A DNA stretch of 64,000 nt from contig JBKBNU010000001.1 in the NCBI GenBank assembly GCA_046294845.1, positions 310,001-374,000 on the forward strand, written 5' to 3'. The stretch's first letter is position 1. The number at the start of each line of letters is the position of its first letter. The stretch comes from Micavibrio_C sp046294845. Its GTDB lineage: Bacteria > Pseudomonadota > Alphaproteobacteria > Micavibrionales > Micavibrionaceae. Positions 24,996-33,524 of the stretch are shown here, one piece after another. The position numbers and the translations under genes are program-made. The notes below the pieces were generated by a model. The model did not search any database and was not told the DNA's origin. It was given only the letters and a program-made list of their open reading frames with translations.

Positions 24996-26932
24996 TTTTT
25001 CTTTTTCTTGCGCGGCTTGGGCGGTGTGATGGTGGGCGGTGTTTGATCCCCGTCATCATGCCCAAAGAGAGCTTCTTCGGCTTTCTTTTCAATGATTTCA
25101 AGTTCAGGGTGAACGACCGGGCCATCATGAACGGCCTTTTCCATTTCTTTCTCGCTCTTGCGATCAAACAAATGGATAGGCACACCCATGGAACGCATAA
25201 TAATCCCTTGCTGCAAAATCGACAGGGCGTTACTGAATGTCCAGTAAACAACCAGACCTGCGGGGAAGCCTGCCATAATGTAGGTGAAGATGTACGGCAT
25301 CATATCCATCATCATCGCCTGCATCTTATCCTGTGGCGGCGGGTTCATCTTCTTTTGCAAAATCATGAACACCATCATCAGGCAGGGCCATGCCCCAATC
25401 ATCAAAGGCGCAGGCACATCATAAGGCAGTAAACCAAACAGGTTGAATATACTGGTCGGGTCTTGCGCGGACAAATCATGAATCCAGCCAAAGAAAGGCG
25501 CATGACGCATCTCAATTGTAATCATCAAGATCTTATAGAGGGCAAAGAAAATCGGGATCTGGATCAGGATCGGCAGGCATCCCGCCATCGGATTAACTTT
25601 CTCGCGTTCATAGAGCTTGACCAGCTCCTGCTGCAGCATCTCGCGGTTGTCACTGTGACGCTCACGCAACTCCGCCATCATCGGCGAGATTTTCTTCAGC
25701 TTGGCGAAAGAGCGGAAAGAAGTGTTGGCCAGCGGGAAGACCAGCAAACGGATCAACACAGTCAGCAGAATAATCGCTACACCAAAGTTGCCAACAGCAT
25801 GGCCAGCATAGTGCAGGAAATAAAAGAAGGGCTTGGTCAGGAAGTACCAAAGGCCAAAATCTACAGCAAGATCAAAGTGGCTGACTTTTAGTTCTTTACT
25901 ATAATGCTCGAGCGCCATCACTTCTTTGGCACCTGCAAATATACGTACATTGGCAGATGCTTCCGCCCCGCTTTCAACCGTACGGACAGCACCCATTACA
26001 TCAACCTGATAGTGTTCCTTGTCATCAGCCCCTTTGGCAGGTGTGTAAGTGAAGCGGTATTTTGAAGCTTCGTTCTGATCTGTAATCAGGCTGGTTAGCC
26101 AGTATTTCTGGGTCAGACCGATCCATCCTGTATTGGCCAGCAATTGCTCGTTAATTTGCTTCTTGGACATATCCTTGTAGCTGAACTCTTTCAGCTCGCC
26201 ATCCAGATAGCCAATCGGGCCTTCATGAACCACTTTGGTTTTTTCCATGTGGGCAGGCAAGCCGTAAGACCCTACCAAAGCATAAGGATAAAGCGTAATC
26301 GTCTTACCGGAATTATTGATAACCTTCTGCTCAAGATGCGTCATGTACAGATCATCAATTTTGAAGATGCGCACAAAACGAACACCCTGTCCGTTATCCC
26401 AGACCATGGTTACAGGCGTTGTATTGGTGAGCTGATTATTTCCCTCAACGCGCCAGACAGTATTCTTGTCGGGTACCGCCACCCCTTCGCCCGAGGCAAG
26501 CCAGCCATATTCAACATATTGGGGATTGGATGCTCCTGTTGGCTGCAGCAAAACAATCTTGTCATTACCGCCAAGCGTCACAAAATATTTGCTAAGGCTG
26601 ATATCATCAAAACGGTTACCGACGAGAGGCAGACTTCCCTCGATTGTTCCGTTACGCAAGTTGATGCGTGAAGCATCGCGCAGCACTTCTTCACGGCTAC
26701 GCACTGTGTTCTCTGTAACAACACCCGCAGCCAGATTAATCTGGCGTTCTTGCTCGGCCTGAGCGATGGCAACTTGCGCCTCTCTCATTTTCTCAAGCTT
26801 TGGCTTCATCACAAAATGATCGAAACCAAACCATATGGCGATGGCCAGTACCATAAAGATCAAAAGATTGCGCCGGTCTTCCGGATGCATTTGGTCTTTG
26901 TTGGTCGTCAGGGGGCCTCTGGTCATTGTCAA
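24992..26932 (-). CDS. yidC: Membrane protein insertase YidC
   Basis: 646 residues, somewhat longer than E. coli (548). N-terminal membrane helix (LLIFMVLAIAIWFGFDHFV), a large periplasmic beta domain (about 90-390), then the conserved five-helix core with FPLANTSFRSFAKLKKISPMM and MAGCLPILIQIPIFFALYKIL. The positively charged groove Arg appears in NTSFRSFAKL. The C-terminal cytoplasmic tail is long and ends in a Lys run (PKPRKKKKK), as in species where YidC binds ribosomes through a basic tail. Inserts membrane proteins with or without Sec. Overlaps yidD by four bases. Confidence 0.97.
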   Translation of the reverse strand: MTMTRGPLTTNKDQMHPEDRRNLLIFMVLAIAIWFGFDHFVMKPKLEKMREAQVAIAQAEQERQINLAAGVVTENTVRSREEVLRDASRINLRNGTIEGSLPLVGNRFDDISLSKYFVTLGGNDKIVLLQPTGASNPQYVEYGWLASGEGVAVPDKNTVWRVEGNNQLTNTTPVTMVWDNGQGVRFVRIFKIDDLYMTHLEQKVINNSGKTITLYPYALVGSYGLPAHMEKTKVVHEGPIGYLDGELKEFSYKDMSKKQINEQLLANTGWIGLTQKYWLTSLITDQNEASKYRFTYTPAKGADDKEHYQVDVMGAVRTVESGAEASANVRIFAGAKEVMALEHYSKELKVSHFDLAVDFGLWYFLTKPFFYFLHYAGHAVGNFGVAIILLTVLIRLLVFPLANTSFRSFAKLKKISPMMAELRERHSDNREMLQQELVKLYEREKVNPMAGCLPILIQIPIFFALYKILMITIEMRHAPFFGWIHDLSAQDPTSIFNLFGLLPYDVPAPLMIGAWPCLMMVFMILQKKMNPPPQDKMQAMMMDMMPYIFTYIMAGFPAGLVVYWTFSNALSILQQGIIMRSMGVPIHLFDRKSEKEMEKAVHDGPVVHPELEIIEKKAEEALFGHDDGDQTPPTITPPKPRKKKKK

Positions 26933-27246
26933 ATCTCGTCTTTACGCTTTTGCAGGTTAAGTTTTTTAGGAACCCCGCGTTTATAGCGGAACTGGGCGGA
27001 CCATTCAAACCCCTCTGGTACAGGATCGTATCCTTGGCGGCCAGACCAGGGGTGACAGGCGAAAACACGGCGGATTGTCAGCCATAGCCCGGCTGCCGCC
27101 CCATGCTTTTCTATAGCTTCACAGCCATAGGCCGAGCAGGTAGGGTGAAAACGGCATTTTGGTCCAAAAAACGGAGAAATCAGCCACGCATAAAGCTTGA
27201 TCAGGCCTATCAGCCCTTTTTTGAGCACTGGGGAAACGCCCTTCAT
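26929..27246 (-). CDS. yidD: Membrane protein insertion efficiency factor YidD
   Basis: 105 residues from ATG at 27246, whose ATGA overlaps the rnpA stop; a longer frame to 27282 lies within rnpA. The signature KLYAWLISPFFGPKCRFHPTCS is present, with the conserved CRFxPTCSxYxxEA pattern and the RRVFACHPWSGRQGYDPVP block. A small amphipathic, membrane-associated protein that assists YidC-dependent insertion. Confidence 0.95.
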   Translation of the reverse strand: MKGVSPVLKKGLIGLIKLYAWLISPFFGPKCRFHPTCSAYGCEAIEKHGAAAGLWLTIRRVFACHPWSGRQGYDPVPEGFEWSAQFRYKRGVPKKLNLQKRKDEI

Positions 27247-27599
27247 GACAGCCTCTTGAGGCACCAGCGCAAATCGGAACACAGCTTGTCATAATCTACA
27301 TTCACGCTTTCAGGGCGTGCAATCAGCACGTAATCTGTGCCTTTTTGCCCCTTTTCGGGCAGCACATCATAAGCAGCAGCCCGTAAACGTCTGCGAATTC
27401 TGTTTCTGACAACCGCAGATTTGCTAAGTTTTTTGGTTACCGTCAGGCCAAAGCGGACTTCACCCTCACTCGCGGGCGCTGCCAGAACAATGACGCCCGG
27501 CGACACCCATTTGCGACCGGCATTTTGGACAGACAGGAAATCGGCCCGCCTTTTTAAGGAGCCCAGCGCCTTCATTGTCTCTTTGGTGGCGTTTTTCAT
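27243..27599 (-). CDS. rnpA: Ribonuclease P protein component
   Basis: 118 residues. Protein subunit of RNase P, which with the rnpB RNA matures tRNA 5' ends. The RNR motif is clear: KKLSKSAVVRNRIRRRLRAA (about 60-79). Starts 83 bases after the rpmH stop; a hairpin in between probably tunes expression. Confidence 0.95.
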   Translation of the reverse strand: MKNATKETMKALGSLKRRADFLSVQNAGRKWVSPGVIVLAAPASEGEVRFGLTVTKKLSKSAVVRNRIRRRLRAAAYDVLPEKGQKGTDYVLIARPESVNVDYDKLCSDLRWCLKRLS

Positions 27600-27630
27600 C
27601 TGTTATTGTCCAAAAGGTTCCACGGGACAA

Positions 27631-27657
27631 AACAAAGCGGGCGCTGATGCGCCCGCT
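27631..27657 (-). terminator. Hairpin between rpmH and rnpA, partial terminator
   Basis: Perfect 9-bp stem AGCGGGCGC (27636-27644) with GCGCCCGCT (27649-27657), 4-base loop, followed on the minus strand by TTTGTTTTG. Likely attenuates read-through from the highly expressed rpmH into rnpA. Confidence 0.7.
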
Positions 27658-27682
27658 CGCTTCAATTCACAAGTCTATCTGC

Positions 27683-27817
27683 TTAGGCAGACAGTTTTTT
27701 GCGGCCTTTGGCGCGACGAGCTGCAAGAACCAGACGGCCCCCTACGCTTGCCATGCGGGCACGAAAGCCGTGGCGGCGCTTACGAACGATGCGGCTGGGC
27801 TGAAATGTACGTTTCAT
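27683..27817 (-). CDS. rpmH: 50S ribosomal protein L34
   Basis: 44 residues, start ATG at 27817 with GGAG 9 bases upstream. The sequence MKRTFQPSRIVRKRRHGFRA is the universal L34 N-terminus and the length is normal. First gene of rpmH-rnpA-yidD-yidC-engB; a strong promoter lies upstream at 27867-27895. Confidence 0.97.
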   Translation of the reverse strand: MKRTFQPSRIVRKRRHGFRARMASVGGRLVLAARRAKGRKKLSA

Positions 27818-27866
27818 AATCGGAACTCCGTCTATGCAATCTTCATAAATTCTGTCAGAGACAGGC

Positions 27867-27895
27867 TTTATATAGAGAGTTAGAGACCCTGTCAA
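27867..27895 (-). promoter_or_regulatory. Strong sigma-70 promoter of rpmH
   Basis: On the minus strand: TTGACA (27890-27895), 17-base spacer, TATAAA (27867-27872), about 50 bases before the rpmH start codon. Perfect -35 and near-perfect -10. Confidence 0.85.
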
Positions 27896-27897
27896 TC

Positions 27898-27906
27898 TTT
27901 TCCACA
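27898..27906 (+). promoter_or_regulatory. Single DnaA-box-like site near rpmH
   Basis: TTTTCCACA, one mismatch from the DnaA box TTATCCACA. rpmH often lies near the replication origin in bacteria, but only this one box is seen in the 27818-28051 gap, so no origin is called. Confidence 0.25.
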
Positions 27907-27984
27907 GGGGCTTTTTTTGTGGTAAATAGAGGCTTTAATTTTCATAAAATAACAACTAGCCCCTTCTTTTTGCTTTTATTTTCT

Positions 27985-28013
27985 TTGACGTACCCCTGCC
28001 AAACTTTTAATCT
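27985..28013 (+). promoter_or_regulatory. Sigma-70 promoter for the 28052 gene
   Basis: TTGACG (27985-27990), 17-base spacer, TAATCT (28008-28013). Expected transcription start near 28020, which leaves too little leader for the TTG at 28028 and supports the ATG at 28052. Confidence 0.7.
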
Positions 28014-28051
28014 GCGCAAAAGCAGGTTTGCGGAAAAAGGCTAGTTCTGTC

Positions 28052-28759
28052 ATGATGGCGGTTCTTCAGCTGCTTTCGCAGCCCCAGCGTTTTAAAAGTG
28101 TTTTAAAAGCAGATTTCTACCGAGGGAATTATCTTTCCATGTATGACGACAATAACTGGAACCCCGTGACTGGCGAGGAACTCGCCGGATTTCTGGAACA
28201 GATCAATCCAATCGACGGACGTTTGCGTGCAAATGCCGGTCAGACCGAAGTTGCCTGGCGCACACTGCCTTTCTATGATCAGGTCGTGTTGATCCGTGTA
28301 CGTGATGCCTCCTGGACGCCCCGTAACATCAATATCTATTATCTAACCATGCAGGGTAATCTGTACCGTTTGAATGGTACGTCCCCGCCCATCCATGAAG
28401 TTAATGCGCAAGCACCGATCAAAATTACCGAAGAGAACGTTCTGGAATATTTGCGTTTCTTCTGTTTCTTCGTACGTGGCGAAGAAGGTCCGTTCCTGAT
28501 TGCCGAGTCCGTTGATGATCCGGATATTCCGAAGAACCTCGATGCCCAGACTCGTGCCGTCATGGAAGGCGTTTTGCGTCCTGCTACCTATGAAGGTCGC
28601 AATGAAAAAGGCGAATTCCTGTGCGATGGGGTTGTGTTTTATGCCAATGCGCTGTTCTTGGCCAACTTCTCGGTACAGCCGGGCGGTATGATCGAGATGC
28701 TGAACGATGAACCTGTCGCGGGTGATCTGCCAGTGCGTGTTGATGTTCCTGTAGCCTAA
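28052..28759 (+). CDS. Conserved protein of unknown function
   Basis: 235 residues from ATG at 28052 (AAAAAGG 11 bases upstream; promoter at 27985-28013 excludes the upstream TTG). No signal peptide or membrane helix; a soluble mixed alpha/beta protein rich in aromatic residues (FYDQVVLIRVRDASW, FFCFFVRGEEGPFLIAE). No catalytic motif recognised. It stands alone between the rpmH operon (divergent) and an outer-membrane protein gene, has its own strong promoter and a strong terminator, and looks like a well-expressed single-gene unit. Confidence 0.72.
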   Translation: MMAVLQLLSQPQRFKSVLKADFYRGNYLSMYDDNNWNPVTGEELAGFLEQINPIDGRLRANAGQTEVAWRTLPFYDQVVLIRVRDASWTPRNINIYYLTMQGNLYRLNGTSPPIHEVNAQAPIKITEENVLEYLRFFCFFVRGEEGPFLIAESVDDPDIPKNLDAQTRAVMEGVLRPATYEGRNEKGEFLCDGVVFYANALFLANFSVQPGGMIEMLNDEPVAGDLPVRVDVPVA

Positions 28760-28788
28760 GCATTTTACGGCTATCCCTGGATTTCAGA

Positions 28789-28815
28789 AACCCGGCTGGA
28801 CAGCCGGGTTTTCTT
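28789..28815 (+). terminator. Intrinsic terminator after the 28052 gene
   Basis: AACCCGGCT (28790-28798) pairs with AGCCGGGTT (28803-28811) around a 4-base loop, followed by TTCTTT. Confidence 0.88.
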
Positions 28816-28874
28816 TACCTATCATGGTACATGACCGATGGCGATTCGCGCCCCTTTTCCGGTTACCCTTAAAG

Positions 28875-29546
28875 ATGCTCCAGACTGCTTTTAGAAAATT
28901 AGGCCTCATCTCTGCCCTTACCATCGGCTTTCTGATGGTCGCAGGCTATACTCAGGAGGCAGAAGCCCAATCAAGCCGTCTTTATCTGTCGGGCTATATG
29001 GGACTGAACACCCATAGTTCACGTGAATTTTCGCACCCGACAACAAGCGGCTCTGTAGAGCTCAAAAACGGCATTTCCTATGCAGGTGCACTAGGCCTAC
29101 GTCTAACCCCGAATATCCGTGTTGAGGGGGAATTGGCCTATAGCCGTTCGGATTTCACCAGCATGACACTTGATACCGGCGCATCAGGCAGTATCGGTAA
29201 AAACTTAAAGACATGGCTCTATATGGCTAATGTTTATTATGATTTTGACGTGAACTGGAAGAACATAACCCCTTATGTCATGGGCGGTCTGGGTCTGGCT
29301 ATACATGATGGGGCAATCGCAGGCGCCCCTGGTGGCCTCGCCGATGCCTCGGACACCTCCTATAATCTCGCCTATGCCCTTGGTGGCGGCCTTAAATACC
29401 AGATGCGTCCCGGCCTGGCCCTTTCTGGTGGCTACCGCTATGTTGGCACGACCGATCTGGATATTGCCGATTACAGCGTCGATTATTCGGCCCATGAGTT
29501 CCGCATGGGTCTGCATTACGATTTGCCGATCGACATGTTCAAGTAA
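28875..29546 (+). CDS. Outer-membrane beta-barrel protein (OmpA/Opa-like eight-strand type)
   Basis: 223 residues from ATG at 28875, which yields a clean signal peptide ending EAEA before QSSRLYLSG; an ATG at 28824 would place 17 extra residues before it. The mature part alternates hydrophobic residues in strand pairs typical of a small barrel: LYLSGYMGLN, SYAGALGLRLTPNIRVEGELAYSR, TPYVMGGLGLAIHDG, YALGGGLKYQMRPGLALSGGYRYVG, and a final strand AHEFRMGLHYDL. It matches surface-antigen-like barrels common in alphaproteobacteria. No periplasmic OmpA peptidoglycan-binding domain. Confidence 0.82.
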   Translation: MLQTAFRKLGLISALTIGFLMVAGYTQEAEAQSSRLYLSGYMGLNTHSSREFSHPTTSGSVELKNGISYAGALGLRLTPNIRVEGELAYSRSDFTSMTLDTGASGSIGKNLKTWLYMANVYYDFDVNWKNITPYVMGGLGLAIHDGAIAGAPGGLADASDTSYNLAYALGGGLKYQMRPGLALSGGYRYVGTTDLDIADYSVDYSAHEFRMGLHYDLPIDMFK

Positions 29547-29656
29547 TTTTACCCCCCCTGTTACTATCCTTGCTATAGCCGTGCTGGTAATTCCCGTGCG
29601 GCTTTCCTATATTGTTCCTGTGAAATACGCAACACCAAAGCCGCAAGAGCAAAGCC

Positions 29657-30907
29657 ATGACCAAACGCAGGAGCCATAAATCTTCTCCCGATGATCGTGT
29701 GATTATCGTAGGGGGCGGTCTTGCCGGCCTGACGACAGCTGCGCTGCTGGCACAGGCAGGGATAGAAACGCTTTGTATTGACCGCGAGCCACCCCCTGTC
29801 ACCCTGCAGGAACATTTTGATGGCAGGACAACAGCGATATCATGGGGATCACGACAGGTTCTGGAAGCTGCCGGCATATGGCCGATGATGGATAAAGTAT
29901 CCTGCCCCATCAGGCAGATCGATATTCTGGATGGTGATAGTCCTGTTCTGCTGACCTTTCATAGCAATGAAGTCAATAACCGTACGTTTGGATGGATTGC
30001 GGAGAATATCGCGATCAGACAAGCCCTTTACAAGAGAATCTCACAACTCAAGAACTGTACGCACATTGCCCCCGCCACAGTGACCTCATACGAAACCACA
30101 GATGACAATATCACCGTCAAACTGGCTGATGGCCGCTCTTATACAGGAGCGCTGGTTATTGGTGCCGATGGCCGGATGTCATCTATCAGACAAATGGCCG
30201 GGATCGAAGCCCGTAGCTGGTCATACCATCAGCGTGCTGTCGTCTGCACCGTCGAACATGAGAATCCGCACAACAATGTCGCCATCGAGCATTTCCATCC
30301 CGATGGTCCGTTTGCTGTCCTGCCCATGACGGATAGTACCGATGGATGGCCGCGTTCTTCAGTGGTCTGGACAGAACATGGTCCCGAAAAAGATTCAGCT
30401 CTGCACTGGAGCGATGAAGCTTTTAATGCCGGACTCACCGCCCGTTTTCCTGACAATTATGGTCAGGTCAGGCTAATTGGCAGGCGTTTTTGCTATCCGC
30501 TTGGATTCATTCATGCCCACAATTATATTGCGCCGCGCATAGCCTTGGTCGCTGACGCTGCCCATGGCATTCATCCGATTGCCGGACAGGGTCTTAATTT
30601 GGGCTTCCGCGATATTGCCGAGATTTGTACCTTGCTTGAAAATGCCGCTAATAACGGTGAAGATTTAGGGAGCGAGGCTTTGCTTAATAACTATCAAGCA
30701 GGACGCCGCATTGACAATATGGGGATGGCCGCTGTCACAGATGGTTTAACACGCCTGTTCTCTAATGATGTCACCCTGTTGCGTTCGGCCCGTCGTATAG
30801 GGCTGCAGGCAGTAGCCAAACTACCGATGGCAAAGAAATTCTTTATGGGTCAGGCGATGGGGGCCGCAGGTATTTTACCGGAAATGATCCGTGAGGCGCA
30901 GTCATGA
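29657..30907 (+). CDS. UbiH/UbiF/Coq6-type FAD-dependent monooxygenase
   Basis: 416 residues. Motifs of the ubiquinone hydroxylase family: GxGxxG dinucleotide fold VIIVGGGLAGLTTAALLAQAG at 15-35, the DG segment GALVIGADGRMSSIRQMAGI, and the FAD-ribityl motif ALVADAAHGIHPIAGQGLNLGFRDI near 300. Such enzymes hydroxylate the ubiquinone ring; which ring carbon is not readable from sequence. Last four bases overlap the next gene (ATGA). Confidence 0.9.
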   Translation: MTKRRSHKSSPDDRVIIVGGGLAGLTTAALLAQAGIETLCIDREPPPVTLQEHFDGRTTAISWGSRQVLEAAGIWPMMDKVSCPIRQIDILDGDSPVLLTFHSNEVNNRTFGWIAENIAIRQALYKRISQLKNCTHIAPATVTSYETTDDNITVKLADGRSYTGALVIGADGRMSSIRQMAGIEARSWSYHQRAVVCTVEHENPHNNVAIEHFHPDGPFAVLPMTDSTDGWPRSSVVWTEHGPEKDSALHWSDEAFNAGLTARFPDNYGQVRLIGRRFCYPLGFIHAHNYIAPRIALVADAAHGIHPIAGQGLNLGFRDIAEICTLLENAANNGEDLGSEALLNNYQAGRRIDNMGMAAVTDGLTRLFSNDVTLLRSARRIGLQAVAKLPMAKKFFMGQAMGAAGILPEMIREAQS

Positions 30908-31797
30908 TGAGAAAAATTTCCACACTTGCACTATCTCTTCTTTTTTGTACTCTCCTGCCCATAGCAGCCAGAGCGGAAGAAGATGCCGGAGCCAAGGGTC
31001 GTATTGCCACACCGGAAGTTTTTCAAAAAACATGGGTGATGGCAGGCTGCCGCAAAGGCAAAATGGCCCATACTTTCTCCGATTTTTTTGTGCTGACAAC
31101 CATAGATGGCCGCAACACGCTTTACAGGACAGAAGGGGCCATCGCAGAACCTAACAATTCATATAACATCGAAATGACGGGTGGTGCCGGGCACTTCATT
31201 GTCGGCAACAAGGGTAGCCTGTTCCAGACCTTCACCGAGAACGGTGCAAGCTTCTCGATTGATGATCTGGAGAACCACAAGCTGTTTATCCCGCACGTAC
31301 GCTATAGCGAATGCCCCGATAATATGCCCGCCCGCATCCAGGTTGACCAGGCCATTGTATCCATGATGCCCCGTCTGGATAAGATTCACGAGAACTGTCC
31401 GGTCAGGGAAGGCGCAACCAGCACTGCCTGTCAAAAATCCCTAGTCCTGCTTTTCGATGAGAATGATGATACCTTCCTCGACAAGGATGAGGTCAGGAAA
31501 GCGTGGGATATGATTATCAAGCATAACAATTTTTCACAATGCGCGGCAGCGGCAGTCCCAACAGATATTCTTCTGGCCGATGCTGGCGGTTATACGAAAT
31601 GGAGCTTTGACCATCTTGATCAAAACAAGGACGAGCTTCTGAGTACTGAAGAAATTATACCCGCATGGAATATCATTCAGGCAGATGCCTATATGTCGGG
31701 AGCCATCAATTTTCTGATTGGTGCCGCAGACCCTTTGAGAATCTTGCCGGAAGAAGCAAAGCTGACTTGCGTCAATTGCTGTATCTCGACAAGATAA
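30904..31797 (+). CDS. Periplasmic protein with two EF-hand loops
   Basis: 297 residues. Signal peptide ending IAARA before EEDAGAK. Two canonical 12-residue calcium loops: DENDDTFLDKDE at 185-196 and DQNKDELLSTEE at 239-250, each with Asp/Asn at 1, 3, 5 and Glu at 12, spaced 54 residues apart. The N-terminal half has Cys at intervals (AGCRKGK, YSECPDN, HENCPVR, STACQKS) that may form disulphides. It overlaps the UbiH-like gene by four bases, so is translated with it. I do not know a function; calcium binding is predicted from the loops. Confidence 0.75.
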   Translation: MMRKISTLALSLLFCTLLPIAARAEEDAGAKGRIATPEVFQKTWVMAGCRKGKMAHTFSDFFVLTTIDGRNTLYRTEGAIAEPNNSYNIEMTGGAGHFIVGNKGSLFQTFTENGASFSIDDLENHKLFIPHVRYSECPDNMPARIQVDQAIVSMMPRLDKIHENCPVREGATSTACQKSLVLLFDENDDTFLDKDEVRKAWDMIIKHNNFSQCAAAAVPTDILLADAGGYTKWSFDHLDQNKDELLSTEEIIPAWNIIQADAYMSGAINFLIGAADPLRILPEEAKLTCVNCCISTR

Positions 31798-31825
31798 TGA
31801 CTCATGGTCCTGAGCGTTCCTTCTA

Positions 31826-33007
31826 TCAGCTGGTGCTCAGAGCTGGCTGCTGGCCGGTTTGTGCCAGCTTCGGATCCTGTTCCGGCTTTGGAATAACGGT
31901 AAGCTTGCCGGTAGGCTCGTATGGGCCATTATATTCAGCAACAGGCCGTGCAGGCGAACCCTGTGGATCGCGGGCATCCACCACAGGTGTTTGCCCGGAT
32001 GTTGTCCCGAGTGCATTATCAACTGTACGGGAATATTGCTTGAGCAGTTCACCACCACCGTTGCCCATACCACCCATAAGCCCATTAGCGCCAGCGAATT
32101 TCTTCAGGCCATCAATCATGGGCTTGAATGTTTCCATCAAACCCTGCATCAACTTGGGCAACAAGTTACCAAGCATCTGGGTAATTCCCTGCAATGGTGA
32201 ATTCGGGCCAAACAGGTTCGAAAGACCGCCACCGGCACCACCACCAAACATACCGCCCATCATCAGCTGCATCTTTGCATTCTGATCGCCAGTAATCGCG
32301 GCACGACCCAGAGCAGGATTTTCAGCAATGCTGGAAAAAACATTCTCGCGCATTTGCGGCGGGATCTCGTCAATATTCTTGTTCATTTTTACAAAGAACT
32401 GAGGATCTTTTTGTATCTCCTCCAGCGCTTTCATAGAATCCTCAGGACTACCCTGCCCTGCCTGCAGAATACTGTCCATCGCCCTCTTCAAACTCTGCCC
32501 ATGTTGCGGATCATTCAAACGGGCCATCACTTCCTTGTAGCCATCCATTTTCTGGATCTCTTCAAACTTGGCCTCAAGCTTTGCCTGCATGGGATTAACC
32601 GGGGCCGCAGACTGCGGCGCAGAAACAGGAGTAGTTGCAGGCGTAGCAGCAGCTACAGGGGTTTGTGAGGCAGGCGCGGATGGCTTCCCTGCTTCCTGCG
32701 TCTGTTGCGCAACGGGAGTATCAAGTTTGATACCCAAAACACCTGCAATAAGTGAAGGGTCACGGTTAACCTTGGCAATAATCGAGGGATCTTTATCTAT
32801 CGCCTGCTTTACCTTATCCAGAGTGCCAGACGTATCAGCCTGCAGCATCGGAACAACTTTATTATTCAACTCCAGAGGTAGCGACTTAAGCGTTCCCTCA
32901 AGTTTTTTCAGTTCACCCGTAAGCTCGGGGCGATCCGATGCAATACCATCAAAGAAAAATTTTGTCTGTGCCTGAGTAATGATACTTGGTTCTATTTTTT
33001 TTACCAT
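31826..33007 (-). CDS. Unknown protein with Ala/Pro linker and Gly/Met-rich helical segment, secretion-island edge
   Basis: 393 residues, no signal peptide. The N-terminal third is helical and charged (to about 100), then an Ala/Pro/Thr-rich linker (about 108-145) and a second helical domain. A Gly/Met-rich amphipathic segment follows (MMGGMFGGGAGGGLSNLF near 240; later a LLPKLMQGLMETFKPMIDGL helix), and the C-terminus is disordered and polar. Last gene of a two-gene unit with the 33032 gene, itself next to the dotO operon on the same strand. An effector or accessory of the secretion system is possible from position only. Confidence 0.65.
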   Translation of the reverse strand: MVKKIEPSIITQAQTKFFFDGIASDRPELTGELKKLEGTLKSLPLELNNKVVPMLQADTSGTLDKVKQAIDKDPSIIAKVNRDPSLIAGVLGIKLDTPVAQQTQEAGKPSAPASQTPVAAATPATTPVSAPQSAAPVNPMQAKLEAKFEEIQKMDGYKEVMARLNDPQHGQSLKRAMDSILQAGQGSPEDSMKALEEIQKDPQFFVKMNKNIDEIPPQMRENVFSSIAENPALGRAAITGDQNAKMQLMMGGMFGGGAGGGLSNLFGPNSPLQGITQMLGNLLPKLMQGLMETFKPMIDGLKKFAGANGLMGGMGNGGGELLKQYSRTVDNALGTTSGQTPVVDARDPQGSPARPVAEYNGPYEPTGKLTVIPKPEQDPKLAQTGQQPALSTS

Positions 33008-33031
33008 TTAAGCGTCCCTCTTTTTATAACT

Positions 33032-33400
33032 CTAATTAAAACCCGCCCGTACCAGCAAAGGCACGACTGTCATATCCTTGATCTCGTTTTCACCTTGGTG
33101 AATAGCGTAGATCTTTGTCGCCCGTTTCATGTATTTCTGCATGGCTGGTGGTACCCTCATGCCGAAATCCTGAACCTTGCCGCTAAGGCTCACAAGCGTC
33201 AGTGTCTGCAAGTCCTGATCATACTCTACCCATTTCATGACCTCTGGTAGTGGTTGGTCATGCAGCATCCAGACATCTGACTCAGGACTGATCACCAGAT
33301 CCACCTTCATCATGGACATGAGTGACAAATAAACCGGTGAGTCCGGATCTGGTTTCTTGGTATCAGCAAAGTCCGGAAAAAAATCCGCGCCCTTGTCCAT
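33032..33400 (-). CDS. Small cytosolic protein of unknown function near dotO
   Basis: 122 residues from ATG at 33400, with GAGGAG five bases upstream (a GTG at 33412 is rejected). No membrane segment or signal peptide. Mixed alpha/beta with a beta-rich middle (VDLVISPESDVWMLHDQP, LQTLTLVSLSG). Acidic start. Twenty-four bases before the 31826-33007 gene, so the two form a transcription unit behind the promoter at 33427-33456. Family not recognised; secretion-chaperone-like size is noted but not evidence. Confidence 0.65.
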   Translation of the reverse strand: MDKGADFFPDFADTKKPDPDSPVYLSLMSMMKVDLVISPESDVWMLHDQPLPEVMKWVEYDQDLQTLTLVSLSGKVQDFGMRVPPAMQKYMKRATKIYAIHQGENEIKDMTVVPLLVRAGFN

Positions 33401-33426
33401 ACAACTCCTCACATTCGATTTGATTA

Positions 33427-33456
33427 ATTATACCAGAAGAGACCTAAATTTTGCAA
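33427..33456 (-). promoter_or_regulatory. Promoter with shared secretion-island element (copy 1)
   Basis: Minus strand: TTGCAA (33451-33456), 18-base spacer starting AATTTAGGT, perfect TATAAT -10 (33427-33432), 26 bases before the start codon of the 33032-33400 gene. The 16 bases TTTGCAAAATTTAGGT recur with one change in front of icmC (39355-39383). Confidence 0.75.
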
Positions 33457-33524
33457 AATTGGGTCACTGGCAAAGGTGGTAAAATATTGTTATATTTCAA
33501 TAGGTTATTATAATGTGGTCTGAG

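Noticed and set aside
27818..28027. Possible replication origin next to rpmH
   Set aside because: Only one DnaA-box-like site, no dnaA or dnaN, and no AT-rich repeat cluster.
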